Shown piece by piece: positions 31,763-43,000 of a stretch of 64,000 nt of DNA (within the stretch, counting starts at the first letter, position 1; each line of letters opens with the position of its first letter). Source of the DNA: Lotus japonicus (taxonomy: Eukaryota; Streptophyta; Magnoliopsida; Fabales; Fabaceae); contig NC_080045.1 of the NCBI RefSeq assembly GCF_012489685.1, positions 45,590,627-45,654,626 on the forward strand. The letters run 5' to 3'. The notes beneath the pieces are model-generated. The model did not search any database. It saw only the letters and a program-made list of their open reading frames with translations, and was not told where the DNA came from. Made by a program: the position numbers and the translations under genes.

Positions 31763-34621
31763 CTAAGATTTGTCAGAACGGCGCAGAAGTTCCATCATCA
31801 TGTGCTTCATCTCAATCAGCATGGATTCATGAGTGTCAAGACGTTGTTCCATGATGTCGAGTCTGGATGAGCTTGTCGGAGTAGAGCTGGAAGGAACGTT
31901 CTGAGCAGCTTGAGGTTCTGGAATGGAAGCAGAAGCAGCAGGAGTAAACAGAATTGGTGCAAGTCGCTCTGCCTCAGCCTCAGCTTCAAGACGTTCTGCC
32001 TCAAGTCTGGCTTGTTCAGCCTGAGCTGCTGCTTGACGGGCAGCTTCTTCTTCTTGTTCTTTCTGTCTCTTGGCTTCTTCAATGGCTTCAAGAAGCTTGG
32101 TTCTCTGTTCGAGTTCATGAAGAGCCACCCTCCTAGCATACCTTTGCTTTGCAGCCTCAATGCTCTGACTTCCCTCTGCATGCAGGAGCTGCAGCATAAC
32201 GGGAAACTGAGCCACCAGCCAAGTGCTCAACTCGTTCCACTCATCAGCCACATTTTCAGCATTCTCACTGAGGTCAGTCTGACCGTGCACATTGCGGAGC
32301 CTCAAGGAGGCTTCATGATTGAAAATATTGATGCACTCAGAGAGAGATGTGGGTTGAAGGTGAGTATAGGGAATGATGGAGAGGTTGGGTGCAGGAGAGG
32401 CTGGGTGATTGCTGCTATGAGCTTCAGAGGCACCTTGTGGAGAACCAATGTTAATTATGGGAGCATTGGGTTCAGAGGTTCCACGGTGAGGGTCTGAAGT
32501 TTCAACCAGAGGGTGAGGTGATCTAACCGAGGATTGGTTAGATACTGATTGTTCAGGTTCAGGGTCTGGTTGAATTGGCTCTTGTTGGTCAGGGACAGGG
32601 TGAGCCTGTTGGACTAAGGGGTCTGCCTCTTGGATAGGATTGGCCAAGATAGGCTCATCTGGGTCAACTAGACGTTCAGGTCTAGGGCCAGGATATTGCC
32701 TAGGGCTTGGACAGGTAAGGTAATGTTCTTCCAAGGCAGATACCTTCTCTTTCCTAACCTCCATGAATTTTCTAAGGGATTCAGAGTTATTGGAGGGAGA
32801 AGAGTCAACAGTATTGATTGGGAAGGATACAGGTGTAAAGGCTGTTGATGAGTCTGTATCCGTGGTTCTGGCAGCAGGACGTTCTGATGCTCTGGGAGCA
32901 GAGGGATCAGACGTTCTGGGTTGTGGATCTGTTGGTTTGGGTTCTGGTTGGTTTTGGATGATGGGTTCAGAAAGTAATGGGTCGTATGGAATGGTGAGGA
33001 GAGAGGTTGGATCTTCTGACCTAGAAGGTTGGTTCTGAAGCAAATTCCAGAGTGGTGCTTCAGTAGGAAAAGGTTGAAAGAATGAAGATCTTGGGGAATG
33101 TGGTGGAGTGGTGGTTTGTGCGGCTGGCTGGGATTCAGGAATAGGAGTGAGGGGATTTGAAGAGTGTTGGAGTAAGGCAGAAATTGGGAGTGCATCAAAT
33201 AAATTCAAATCATTCAAATCATCATCAGAGGTAAGTGCAGGCTTACTTGTATGTGCTGATGATCGAGTCACTCTGGCAGGAGGTTCAGTCCTTCTGACCT
33301 CTGCAGCAGCTGGTTCCACCCGAGTAGGCTTCACCACAATTCTGACTTTCTTCTGCTTCTTCTTTGGAGGACCATCCTCACTATCATCACCATCATCATC
33401 ATCAGGCTTGCTCTTCGCCTTCTTGACCAGAGGGACATCAGATTCCTCTGAGGATTCGTCCAGAACCATCTTCCTCTTGGTTTTCTTCTTGGGAGGAGAA
33501 GGAAACTCTGGAGCTGGTGGAAGTCTGCTGACGAAATCATCAAGGTCAATCTCGAATCCTTGAGCCCTGAGGTCTTCAACATAGCATCTGATGGCTTCAG
33601 GATGGTCTGCTTGAGTCCACAGAGGGTAGTCATTCAGAGGCATTCTTCTTCCTCTGATCTCAGAAGATGTGTCCTCATGAGCAGGAGCAATCTTCTTCTG
33701 GACCAAACCCATCTTCTTCAGAGAGTTGGCGGTGAAGACATCGCTTACAATTGTGCTCAAGTCCTCTGTGCAACCAGCATTGATCAAATCTTGCACCAGG
33801 TTGCTTTCAATCAGAAAGTCTGAGAGCAGCCTCCCAAAAGGGATATATTTGATGGCTGACTTGATGGAGGAGGTGGTGCGAGACTTCCGGATGCATTCCT
33901 TCAAATAGGAGAACAGGAAGTAAGGAAGGCAGATCTTCTCCTTGTCTTGAATGAAGAACAGCATCGCCTTCTGATTGAAGTTGATGTAGTCTGGAGAACT
34001 GCCCTTTGGTCGTTGATTGATGCAGTTGAGCAGGATCTTGTGCCAGATTCTCAGTTTGGGGTGAAGGTCCATCACCTTGTAACTCGTCTTGCCCGGTTTG
34101 AAAGTGGTGTACAGGGCCTTGTTGACGATGTCCTTGGTTCTGGGTTTCAGCTTCGATTCCGTCAATGAGAACCGATACCCATGAGCAGTTTCTGCACCAA
34201 GCAGATTCACGAAGGACTTCTCCGTGATGATGATCTTCCTACCCAGTATGTAAGAAACCACCTGAGTGTCATCACAATCAGCGTGCTTCCAGAATTCCTT
34301 TACCAGCTTCTCAAACACCGGTCCTCGAAGTCGATTGAAGTAGTTTCCCCAACCTTGAGCTTGGACTTCAGGACGGAGATCAAACCCATTTGCAGCCAAG
34401 TTGTCGAGGTTGAATCTCCATTCTGCAAGGACTTGGAGTTCCTCAGGAGGAAATACACAGTGAACGGCACAGCCCCGTTCTGCTATAGGAACAATCTCCT
34501 CTTGAGCTTGAGCTTGTTCTTGTGCTGGGTTCTCAGAGCCCCGTTGACCCGTTGCCAAACCAACTACCATGTGAGGGAACTGAGGTGCATCTGCAGTAGA
34601 TCTGCTGGTTTGTCTCACCAT
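31763..34621 (-). CDS. Sirevirus env-like protein, second copy
   Basis: Same 952-residue protein as at 19,575. Here the open frame extends upstream to 34,858 because of one extra G near 34,737. The longer start is not supported, since copy one closes it, and MVRQTS at 34,621 is preferred. It begins about 445 nt after the pol stop, so expression would need a subgenomic transcript, splicing or an internal promoter; none is obvious. Two NLS-like clusters and a C-terminal coiled coil suggest a nuclear or capsid-linked role rather than a surface glycoprotein (inference). Confidence 0.85.
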   Translation of the reverse strand: MVRQTSRSTADAPQFPHMVVGLATGQRGSENPAQEQAQAQEEIVPIAERGCAVHCVFPPEELQVLAEWRFNLDNLAANGFDLRPEVQAQGWGNYFNRLRGPVFEKLVKEFWKHADCDDTQVVSYILGRKIIITEKSFVNLLGAETAHGYRFSLTESKLKPRTKDIVNKALYTTFKPGKTSYKVMDLHPKLRIWHKILLNCINQRPKGSSPDYINFNQKAMLFFIQDKEKICLPYFLFSYLKECIRKSRTTSSIKSAIKYIPFGRLLSDFLIESNLVQDLINAGCTEDLSTIVSDVFTANSLKKMGLVQKKIAPAHEDTSSEIRGRRMPLNDYPLWTQADHPEAIRCYVEDLRAQGFEIDLDDFVSRLPPAPEFPSPPKKKTKRKMVLDESSEESDVPLVKKAKSKPDDDDGDDSEDGPPKKKQKKVRIVVKPTRVEPAAAEVRRTEPPARVTRSSAHTSKPALTSDDDLNDLNLFDALPISALLQHSSNPLTPIPESQPAAQTTTPPHSPRSSFFQPFPTEAPLWNLLQNQPSRSEDPTSLLTIPYDPLLSEPIIQNQPEPKPTDPQPRTSDPSAPRASERPAARTTDTDSSTAFTPVSFPINTVDSSPSNNSESLRKFMEVRKEKVSALEEHYLTCPSPRQYPGPRPERLVDPDEPILANPIQEADPLVQQAHPVPDQQEPIQPDPEPEQSVSNQSSVRSPHPLVETSDPHRGTSEPNAPIINIGSPQGASEAHSSNHPASPAPNLSIIPYTHLQPTSLSECINIFNHEASLRLRNVHGQTDLSENAENVADEWNELSTWLVAQFPVMLQLLHAEGSQSIEAAKQRYARRVALHELEQRTKLLEAIEEAKRQKEQEEEAARQAAAQAEQARLEAERLEAEAEAERLAPILFTPAASASIPEPQAAQNVPSSSTPTSSSRLDIMEQRLDTHESMLIEMKHMMMELLRRSDKS

Positions 34622-35066
34622 CTTGAAGAGGTTGAAGGTTTGAGGTAGAAGATGAAGTTTGAAGGATGAAGAGAGATCGAGAGAGAAATCACGAAGGAGG
34701 CGGTTTTGAAAAGCAGAGAGTGCGAGAGTGAAAACCGGAAGTGTGAGAGAACGTGTGTGTGTATAGTGGGTTTTATCAAATAACCGTTGTTGATTCAAAA
34801 AGCACTTTAAGATCAACGGTTGAAAATTAAAGATAGACAGTAACAGTAAAATACACAATCACACGCAGGAGATAAGCATATCTACACGCAATCATAACAG
34901 ACTGTCACACGGGCACAAGGAACTATGCATCAGAAATTCTGACGCACGTGTTGTTGTCTCAGCTTCAGAGTCAGTACCAGTGGGCACACACACTCTGATT
35001 GAGTTACCTTCTGGACTAGACATCTTCTGATCAAGAAGTATCATAGTCAGAGGTTCTGATCTATCT

Positions 35067-38000
35067 TCACTCTGGACAAAAGTCCATGTTTAGATTTTTC
35101 AGAATAAAATTAAATCTATCTTCAGCTAAGGGCTTTGTAAAGATATCTGCCCATTGATGGTCAGTATCAACAAACTTCAGAAGAAGTACGCCCTTCTGCA
35201 CATAATCTCTAATGAAGTGATACTTTACCTCAATGTGCTTTGCCCTTGAATGCAAGATAGGATTCTTGCTCAACGAAATTGCAGCAGTGTTATCACAATA
35301 GATTGGGATATTGCTCTCAAGGATCTGATAATCCTCCAGCTGATGTTTCATCCAGAGCATTTGAGTGCTGCATATTGCTGCTGAGATATATTCTGCCTCT
35401 GCAGTTGATAGAGCAATGGTTGATTGCCTCTTGCTTGCCCATGAGACTAGATTGCTTCCCAGAAATTGACAATTTCCAGAAGTACTTTTTCTCTCTGTTC
35501 TATCTCCAGCATAATCAGCATCACAATAACCTGAAAGCTTATACTCTGATGTTTTCTTATACATCAAGCCAAGGTTAGTGGTGCCTTTCAGATACCTTAG
35601 GATCCTCTTAACAGCAGTTAAGTGGGTTTCCCTTGGATCTGATTGGAAACGAGCACATAAATGAACACTAAATAATATGTCTGGCCTAGATGCAGTTAAG
35701 TACAGAAGTGAACCTATCATGCCACGATAGAGCTTCTGACATACTTTACCACTTATATCTTCTTTTTCCAGAATGCATGTTGGATGCATTGGAGTCTTGG
35801 CCACTGTAGATTCCAGCATATTGAACTTCTTCAGAAGTTCTTTAGTGTACTTGCTCTGATGGATATATGTTCCTTCTGGTGTTTGATTAACTTGTATTCC
35901 CAGAAAGTACTTTAATTCTCCCATCATACTCATCTCAAATTCAGCCTGCATCATCTCAGAAAATTCTTTGCATAGAGATTGATTAGCAGAACCAAATATA
36001 ATATCATCAACATAAATTTGCACAATTAAGATATCATCTTTATAAGTCTTGCAAAAGAGAGTTGTATCTACTTTACCCCTTACAAACTCATTCTCCAGAA
36101 GGAATGAGCTAAGTCTCTCATACCATGCTCTGGGAGCTTGCTTCAGACCGTAGAGTGATTTCTTCAATTTGAACACATGGTCTGGTTTCTTTTCATCTTC
36201 AAAACCTGGGGGTTGATGAACATAGACTTCCTCTGAGATATAACCATTTAGGAAGGCACTCTTTACGTCCATCTGATGTAGAACTATGTTGTGATTTACT
36301 GAGAAAGAAATCAATAGTCTGATTGCCTCCAGTCTTGCTACTGGAGCAAATGTTTCAGTGTAGTCTATTCCTTCCTGCTGGCTGTAGCCTTGAGCAACTA
36401 GCCTTGCCTTGTTTCTGACTACATCTCCTTTCTCATTTAGCTTGTTTCTGAATACCCATTTCGTTCCAATAACGTGGACATTCTCAGGCTTCTTCACTAA
36501 GCTCCAAACATCGTTCTTGGAAAATTGATTCAATTCTTCTTCCATGGCCAGAATCCAATCCTTGTCCTGAAGAGCTTCATCTATGGACTTGGGTTCAATT
36601 AAGGACACCAATCCTTTCAGACTCAGCAAGGTCTCTTCAGAGGGTCTGAAGGCAGATCTGGTTCTGACTGGTTCATCTTTGTTGCCCAGAATCAATTCCT
36701 TAGGATGAGCTGCAGTGATTCTGCTCTTCTTCAGAGTTTGTGAGTTAGAGGGACCAGCTTCTTCCTCTGGTTCATCTTCCTCTGGCTCAACTTCCTCTGG
36801 AGCTTTGCCTTTGTCAGAAACATTAATGCTTAAATCTGCAAACTTTTCAACTAGCTTTGACTGGTCAGAGTCAAGCTTATCATCAAATCTAACATGAATA
36901 GATTCTTCAATAGTTTTAGCATCAGTATTATAAAATCTAAAACCTTTAGATCTATCAGAATAACCAAGTAATAGACACTTAGAAGATTTAGCATCAAATT
37001 TATGCAATCTATCCTTAGTATTGAGAACATAACAAACACAGCCAAAAGGATGAAAATAAGAAATGTTGGGTTTTATGTTCTTCCACAATTCATAAGGAGT
37101 CTTATTCAGAATTGGTCTCACAGAGATTCTGTTCTGAATGTAACATGCTGTATTTACTGCCTCTGCCCAAAAGTGCTTAGCCATGCCAGTTTCTTGGAGC
37201 ATGGTTCTAGCCATCTCCTGAAGAGTTCTGTTCTTCCTCTCAACAACACCATTTTGTTGAGGAGTTCTGGGACAAGAGAAATCATGTGCAATTCCATAGG
37301 AATCAAACAGACTCTCAAACTTGTCATTCTCGAACTCTCCACCATGGTCACTTCTGACACGCACAATTCTACAAGCCTTCTCGTTTTGCACTTGAGCAAT
37401 GAAGGTAGAGAACACAGCATGAGACTCATCCTTGCGGGTTAGAAACTTTACCCATGTCCAGCGGCTATAGTCATCAACGATAACCATCCCATATCTCTTG
37501 CCACCTATAGACTCAGTTTTCACTGGTCCAAACAGGTCGATATGCAGAAGTTCTAACGGCCTTGAGGTTGAGACAACATTCTTTGCCTTGAAAGGGACTT
37601 TTGTGAATTTGCCTTTCTGACATGCTTCACAAAGAGCGTCTGAAGCGAACTTCAGATTGGGTAAGCCCCTGACAAGGTTTAGCTTGCTCAGCTGAGAAAT
37701 CTTTCTCATACTGGCATGCCCTAACCGTCTATGCCATACCCACTGCTCTTCATTAACAGACAGAAGGCACTTCACATTCTGAGCCTCCAACTCAGATAAT
37801 CTGATCTTATAGATGTTGTTCTTCCTCTTGCTGTTAAACAGAACAGAGCCATCGATCTGACTTACAGCCCGGCAGGACTTTTGATTGAATATAACATCAT
37901 AACCCTTGTCAGCTAATTGACTTATAGACAATAAGTTATGTGTTAAGTCGTCTACCAATAAAACATTATCAATGCATGGACTACTATCTACACAAATAGT

Positions 38001-38171
38001 ACCAGTACCAATAATTTTACCCTTTTCATTTCCTCCAAAGCCAACTTCGCCTCCAGGCTTAAGTTTTAGCTCTCGGAACATACGCTTTTCTCCCGTCATG
38101 TGACGCGAGCATCCACTGTCCAGATACCATGATTGGTGTTTCAGTGGAGCTATCAAGGATATCTGCAACAT
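35067..38171 (-). CDS. Sirevirus pol polyprotein
   Basis: 1,034 residues, intact. Protease: [11 protein letters not shown] at 17-27 (Asp18). Integrase: H147, H152, C181, C184 zinc finger, then catalytic D212, D275, E311 with 35 residues between the last two, and the GKxxGY-like tail in FGCVCYV. An acidic linker spans about 455-475. Reverse transcriptase: [11 protein letters not shown] near 634 and YVDD at 720-723. RNase [10 protein letters not shown] near 880 and [12 protein letters not shown] near 915. The order PR-IN-RT-RH is that of Ty1/copia. The ORF overlaps the end of gag by 113 nt in the +1 frame. All catalytic residues I looked for are present. Confidence 0.96.
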   Translation of the reverse strand: MLQISLIAPLKHQSWYLDSGCSRHMTGEKRMFRELKLKPGGEVGFGGNEKGKIIGTGTICVDSSPCIDNVLLVDDLTHNLLSISQLADKGYDVIFNQKSCRAVSQIDGSVLFNSKRKNNIYKIRLSELEAQNVKCLLSVNEEQWVWHRRLGHASMRKISQLSKLNLVRGLPNLKFASDALCEACQKGKFTKVPFKAKNVVSTSRPLELLHIDLFGPVKTESIGGKRYGMVIVDDYSRWTWVKFLTRKDESHAVFSTFIAQVQNEKACRIVRVRSDHGGEFENDKFESLFDSYGIAHDFSCPRTPQQNGVVERKNRTLQEMARTMLQETGMAKHFWAEAVNTACYIQNRISVRPILNKTPYELWKNIKPNISYFHPFGCVCYVLNTKDRLHKFDAKSSKCLLLGYSDRSKGFRFYNTDAKTIEESIHVRFDDKLDSDQSKLVEKFADLSINVSDKGKAPEEVEPEEDEPEEEAGPSNSQTLKKSRITAAHPKELILGNKDEPVRTRSAFRPSEETLLSLKGLVSLIEPKSIDEALQDKDWILAMEEELNQFSKNDVWSLVKKPENVHVIGTKWVFRNKLNEKGDVVRNKARLVAQGYSQQEGIDYTETFAPVARLEAIRLLISFSVNHNIVLHQMDVKSAFLNGYISEEVYVHQPPGFEDEKKPDHVFKLKKSLYGLKQAPRAWYERLSSFLLENEFVRGKVDTTLFCKTYKDDILIVQIYVDDIIFGSANQSLCKEFSEMMQAEFEMSMMGELKYFLGIQVNQTPEGTYIHQSKYTKELLKKFNMLESTVAKTPMHPTCILEKEDISGKVCQKLYRGMIGSLLYLTASRPDILFSVHLCARFQSDPRETHLTAVKRILRYLKGTTNLGLMYKKTSEYKLSGYCDADYAGDRTERKSTSGNCQFLGSNLVSWASKRQSTIALSTAEAEYISAAICSTQMLWMKHQLEDYQILESNIPIYCDNTAAISLSKNPILHSRAKHIEVKYHFIRDYVQKGVLLLKFVDTDHQWADIFTKPLAEDRFNFILKNLNMDFCPE

Positions 38172-39969
38172 AGATAATCTTGTCCTTAGGTACCCACTTT
38201 CTGGGTCCTCTTTTGTTAGTTACCCCAAAGGTTCTGATCACCTTGGGTGTCTCAACATGATATTTTAAAGGAATATTTGCATGATATTTAGTCATAGAGA
38301 AAGATCCCTTTTTAAGAGGGTTTTTAGCAACTTCAGTAGGTACAGGATCAGGCAATATGGTACCAGAGGGAACAAAGCATTCATACAAGGATTTAGCTTT
38401 AGACACAGAAGGCTCATTTCTAATTGGTTTAGAATAGCCTATGCCATGCATTCCATTTTTGCTTACACCATAGATCATTGAAGCCATTAAGCTTCTATCT
38501 ACGCTTTTAGCCAGGAATCTTTGAAAAGATTTTTCATACTTAGATTCATGCTTACTATCAGAGGCATCGCAGGCAATAACTTCTTCTAACTTTGCAATTT
38601 GATTCTTAAGCACAGAGTTAGAATTAACTAAAGCATGGTTATCATTTTTCAAATCAGATATGATTTTCTCATGTTCAGAAGGAGTTTTAGAAACAGCAGA
38701 TAAGTTCTTTTTCAGCTTCTTATGCTTAGACAACAAGGAGTTATACTTATCCATGATATCAGACAAGGCATGTTTCAGTTCAGAGGTAGAGAAGGAAGCA
38801 AATACCTCATTTTCATCGTCAGAGTCTGGATCTCCTTCTGATTCTGAGTCAGAGTCAACAGCTTCCTTTGACTCTGTTCCTTTGTCTTTGACAATAGCCA
38901 TGAGTCCTTGGACTTCACCATCAGAGTCAACATCCTCTGACTCTGATTCATCGAATGTCACCATCAGACTCTTCTTGGTCTTGAAGTGCTTCTTTGGCTT
39001 CTTGTCCTTCTTCAATTTTGGACAGTCACTTTTGTAGTGCCCTGATTCTTTGCACTCAAAGCAAGTGACTTCCTTGATTGATGACTTCTTCTGACCTGAG
39101 GATTCAGACTTTCCTCTTGCCTTTCCAGAGCCTTTGAACTTGCTCTGCCTGTGCTTCCAGATGCGGTTGAGTCTCTTGGAGATCAGAGTCAGCTCATCTT
39201 CATCAGAATCTTCTGATGCTTCTTCAGATTCTTCTTCTTCAGCTTGAAGAGCCTTTGACTTCTCAACCTTAGCCTTTTCAGATTTGGATTTCAAGGCTAT
39301 GGACTTTTTCCTCAGATCTTGCATCTCTGAGCGCTTCAGCTCATGGCATTTCAAAATGCTGATGAGTTCTTCCAAACTCATATTCTCAACATCTCTCGTG
39401 AGCTCTATTGAAGTCACCAAGGGCATCCAACTTTCAGGTAGACACCTGATGACCCTTATGACGTGATCTTTTGTTGTGTAGCTCTTGTTGAGAGGACGTA
39501 TGCCAGCTACAAGCAGTTGAAATCTGGAGAACATTTCTTCAATGGACTCATTTGGCTCCATGATGAAGGATTCATACTTTTGGATCAAAGACAATGCCTT
39601 TGATTCTTTAACTTTCTTGTTTCCTTCATGAGACATCTTCAGAGAATCAAAAATGCCTTTAGCAAACTCACGATCTGTAATCTTCTGGTACTCCTCATAG
39701 GAGATAGCACTTAGAAGAATTGCTCTTGCTTTATGATGTTGTGAGTACAGCTTCTTTTGATCTGCAGACATCTCTGACCTTGGGATCTTTTTGCCATCTG
39801 CATCAACTGGACGCTCATAGCCATCCACAATAATATCCCAGAGATCTGCATCGAAACCCAGAAAGAAACTTTCCAGTCTATCTTTCCAATATTCGAACCT
39901 TTGACCATCGAACATAGGAGGCTTTGCGTTGTAACCATCTCTTTGAGTTTCACTGGTGGTGGCAGCCAT
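38059..39969 (-). CDS. Sirevirus gag
   Basis: 636 residues, intact. The capsid-like UBN2/copia-type gag region covers about 20-220 ([31 protein letters not shown]). A CCHC zinc knuckle [14 protein letters not shown] is at 303-316, preceded by a basic stretch. A Ser/Asp/Glu-rich part and a coiled coil (about 405-470) follow, and a C-terminal extension of about 150 residues. The length is typical of Sirevirus gag, longer than other plant copia gag. The start ATG is about 60 bp from the primer site. The gag stop lies inside pol, in another frame. Confidence 0.94.
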   Translation of the reverse strand: MAATTSETQRDGYNAKPPMFDGQRFEYWKDRLESFFLGFDADLWDIIVDGYERPVDADGKKIPRSEMSADQKKLYSQHHKARAILLSAISYEEYQKITDREFAKGIFDSLKMSHEGNKKVKESKALSLIQKYESFIMEPNESIEEMFSRFQLLVAGIRPLNKSYTTKDHVIRVIRCLPESWMPLVTSIELTRDVENMSLEELISILKCHELKRSEMQDLRKKSIALKSKSEKAKVEKSKALQAEEEESEEASEDSDEDELTLISKRLNRIWKHRQSKFKGSGKARGKSESSGQKKSSIKEVTCFECKESGHYKSDCPKLKKDKKPKKHFKTKKSLMVTFDESESEDVDSDGEVQGLMAIVKDKGTESKEAVDSDSESEGDPDSDDENEVFASFSTSELKHALSDIMDKYNSLLSKHKKLKKNLSAVSKTPSEHEKIISDLKNDNHALVNSNSVLKNQIAKLEEVIACDASDSKHESKYEKSFQRFLAKSVDRSLMASMIYGVSKNGMHGIGYSKPIRNEPSVSKAKSLYECFVPSGTILPDPVPTEVAKNPLKKGSFSMTKYHANIPLKYHVETPKVIRTFGVTNKRGPRKWVPKDKIIYVADILDSSTETPIMVSGQWMLASHDGRKAYVPRAKT

Positions 39970-40027
39970 TGTTTTTCACACCGGCCCGGATCACTGAACA
40001 CTGTTAGGTGTGGTAATCAGAACTTGC

Positions 40028-40039
40028 GCTCTGATACCA
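40028..40039 (-). other. Sirevirus primer binding site (initiator Met tRNA)
   Basis: The minus strand reads TGGTATCAGAGC, the standard complement to the 3' end of plant tRNA-iMet, two bases after the 5' LTR. Confidence 0.93.
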
Positions 40040-40041
40040 AT

Positions 40042-41255
40042 TGAAGGTATGAAAAACGGTAGAAAGGGGGGTTTGAATAACGTTTTCAGTACAAAACTAC
40101 CACCTTAAAGATTTTAACAAATCTTTTCGAGAACTAAGTGCCAAAAGATAGAGATAGAAAAGCACACAAGGATTTTATCCTGGTTCACTTGATAAATCAC
40201 TCAAGCTACTCCAGTCCACCCGTTAAGGTGATTTCTTCCTTCTTAGAATGAAGGCAATCCACTAATCAGGTAAGAGTTACAACTGCACTTGAAACCTACA
40301 AGTGACTAACAATTACACTGACTTAGCTCACACTAAGATTCACTCTCTTAGTCTTCTCTAGGATCCGATCAACCTTGATCTCCTAAAGGAAAATCAAACA
40401 ACTGTTTGAGGTTGGTGTTTACAAGGGTTTGCTTCTGAATAAGCTGAGTGTAAACTAAATAAATTACAAGATGAAAGAAAGCTTAGAATATTTTGAATAT
40501 CTTGCGCGTGTGTTGCTTCTTCTTAGTTTCTTAGCCGCTTCTTTCAATCTTCAGCCTCTATATATACTCCAAGGATTAGGGTTGAGCGTTGCATGGGAAA
40601 TGCTACCGTTGGAGGGCAGTTCTGGAAAATCCAGCTTCTGCTATGGCTGAGAACGTTAGGTAGGTCGTCAGGGAGGTACAGTTGCTTTTGTACTTGGATA
40701 GCGACGCGACCTTTAAACCTAGGAGACTTCTGATCAGAGGGATGCTTCGTATAGGAACTTGTGAAGCCGGTTGATCAGAGTCAGAGTGATAGCACAGATC
40801 CTCTGACCATTGTATCTTCTGATTCTGAACTCAGAGGGAAGAACATGGCCTTCAGAGTTTCTTGCTTCTGGACTTCAGAGTTTCCACTATTCAGCTTCTG
40901 GATCTTCAGAGTCTTCTACACCATCAGAACATCTGAACCTTCAGTGTTTCTTGGTTGTCAGAACTTCTGGATCTTCAGAGCTTCTAGCGACTGAGTCCAC
41001 ATCAGAGTTTGTATAGCTTCAGATCTTCTGACGCTTTTCCACTGTTCATACTGAACATGGTGAATGCGAAAGCGTTGCTTGGGTTACCCTTTATACACAG
41101 TGCTTCTGATTTGTGTGAAATTGAGTCAGGGTCAGAGCCTGTAAATAGCACACTCAGAAAAACACGTTAGAGTACCACAATTGTTCATATCAAAAGATTA
41201 ACTTGTAATCATCAAAACATAGAGTTGTACTACTAGATCAAAACTTGATCTTACA
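40042..41255 (-). repeat. Sirevirus 5' LTR
   Basis: 1,214 bp, same length and ends as the 3' LTR. On the minus strand a TATA box (TATATATAG, plus 40,558-40,566) is preceded by U3 full of TCAGA/TCTGA words. One mismatch to the 3' LTR was noticed (41,053). Confidence 0.95.
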
Positions 41256-42119
41256 CATGGAAGTATATGTGGATGATATGATTGTTAAGTCCGCCAAGTC
41301 CAGTGACCACGACGATGATCTTAAGGAAGCATTTGCTCAGCTAAGAAAATACCGTATGAAGTTAAATCCCGAGAAATGTTCATTTGGGATTCAAGGGGGA
41401 AAGTTTTTGGGATTCATGATAACATCAAGGGGGACAGAAGTAAATCCAGATAAAGGCAAGGCGATCTTGGAAATGAAAAGCCCAACAAATGTCAAGGAAG
41501 TACAACGATTAACAGGACGCATGGCTGTCTTAGCACGCTTCTTGCCAATGGCGGGCGACAAAGCAGCTCCGTTCTTCACTTGTTTGAAAAAGAATTCGAA
41601 GTTTCAATGGACCGAGGCATGTGAACAAGCTTTTACTAAATTGAAAGAATCCTTAGCAACATTACCAGTACTATCCAAACCCACGTCAGGCGTTCCTTTG
41701 ACGCTCTACTTGGCAGTTACGGATAGGGCGGTCAGTACAGTGTTGCTTCAGGAAGAAGGGAAAAAGCAGAAGGTTATATATTTTGTGAGTCATACTCTGC
41801 AAGGTGCTGAATTGCGATACCAAAAAATCGAGAAGGCGGCCTTGGCAATTCTAAAAACGGAGAAACATCTTAGGCCATACTACCAAATTTTCCAAATCAA
41901 AGTTAAAACTGATGTTCCCTTAAGGCAAGTACTCCAGAAACCCGATCTGTCAGGACGATTGGTCAGTTGGTCAGTCGAGTTGTCTGAATATGATATACAG
42001 TATGAGCCAAGGGGACAAGTTACAATCCAAAGCTTGATTGACTTCGTGGCGGAATTAACACCCACAGAAGGCGAGAAAACTCAGGGAGAGTGGGTCCTGT
42101 CTGTTGATGGATCCTCCAA
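41256..42119 (+). pseudogene. Element B reverse transcriptase second half and RNase H
   Basis: The open frame reads MEVYVDDMIVKSA (catalytic YVDD), GGKFLGFMIT, then the thumb and RNase H (LTLYLAVTDRAVSTVL, VIYFVSHTLQGAE, LRPYYQ). The start of a second RNase H, EWVLSVDGSSN, ends abruptly near 42,119, where sequence of the antisense gene begins. The rest of the second RNase H and the integrase are deleted. This piece continues the ORF at 16,423-16,948 across the Sirevirus. Confidence 0.87.
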
Positions 42120-42904
42120 CGATATGGGAAGAGAGGACAATTGTTGGAATCCCGGAACAAGTTCTTTACTTCAGGCGACTCAACAACTTTAAAATAATTT
42201 TTCTGCCACACTTTGTAATGGCTCTTAAGAGCAGTAAACCGACTCATTTTCTTGCGGGCTAAGAGAGGAACCCACTTCAAGGAAGTAGGTTTCTTAGTAA
42301 CAGATTTATAGAAAAGAAAAAACAAAGGGTAGGTGGGCGTGAAGCTCAAATGATCACATAGGATTTCAAAGCAACAAATAAAGCCCCAAGCGTTGGGCTG
42401 GAGTTGGCAAGGCGCCACATTCAGAAAGGACAAAACATGACATATGAAAGGCGAAAAAGGAAGTTTAATGTTCAAATCAGTGAAAAAATAACCATAAACG
42501 AAAAAGAAGTCGGGCGACTCATCTGATGAATCTTTTCGCAAAAGAACACAATCATCCTCGCCACAGGAAAGAACATTTAACTGGAGGTCCTCGTTATGTG
42601 AAGTGGCGGGATTTACCTTTGTAAACCCTTGGGCAGATATTCGAAGCGAATTAATGCTCCCAATACTACCCCAGATGGAACGCCACAGACATTTATCTTC
42701 AACCAAGTGTACATTTGTACGCCATTCAGGCGAAGATAAACCTCCATTGGAAGAAAGGACAGAATCAATAGAACCGGCTGGTCTAGAATCCTCGTGAATG
42801 GAAGGCGAGGATTGGATTTCAATAACAGAGGGGGCAGAAATTTCCTCCTCCGTTGAAGGTGAGGAAAGCTCTAAGGAAGAAACGCTAACACTATTCAATG
42901 ACAT
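42120..42904 (-). pseudogene. Antisense gene of element B, 3'-truncated (gypsy-type transposon domain)
   Basis: From the ATG at 42,904 about 260 residues stay open to the deletion junction. The C-terminal half (WGFICCFEILCDHLSFTP, then PLFFLFYKS and a basic KKMSRF stretch) resembles the 'putative gypsy-type transposon' domain (PF04195, Transposase_28) from memory. The first 80 residues are Ser/Glu-rich. A GT..AG intron (43,000-42,906) lies just upstream in the leader. It is cut on the right side of pol, so its 3' exons are lost. Like the gene in element A, it sits antisense between pol and the 3' LTR. Confidence 0.6.
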
Positions 42905-42905
42905 A

Positions 42906-43000
42906 CTAGGTAATTTCATGAAATTTAAAAGAGGAAGATGAACAGTGTCAAAGAAGGAGAAAGAAAACAAAATGAGAAAAGAGGGTGTAAAGAACTCACC
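42906..43000 (-). other. Leader intron of the element B antisense gene
   Basis: The minus strand reads CCG/GTGAGT at the donor and a pyrimidine-rich stretch then CCTAG/TATG at the acceptor. The ATG begins two bases into the next exon. The donor fits the plant consensus closely. Confidence 0.5.

Larger units (their letters stand above)
29137..41255 (-). mobile_element. Complete Sirevirus (Ty1/copia), second copy, 12.1 kb
   Basis: Minus-strand element with two 1,214-bp LTRs, tRNA-iMet primer site, gag, pol, env-like gene, polypurine tracts and an antisense coiled-coil ORF. CATGG at 29,132-29,136 and 41,256-41,260 is the 5-bp target duplication. Long intact ORFs and near-identical LTRs point to a young and possibly active element. 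It lies inside the RT of element B; removing it and one CATGG joins both halves of that RT. Confidence 0.95.

Noticed and set aside
34622..34858. 79-residue N-terminal extension of the env-like protein in copy two
   Set aside because: It exists only through one extra G near 34,737 that copy one lacks, and the first copy begins at MVRQTS.
16949..41255. Two independent Sirevirus insertions
   Set aside because: Both copies have the same left junction and the same target duplication, and the first ends at an N gap; one insertion plus assembly redundancy explains all.
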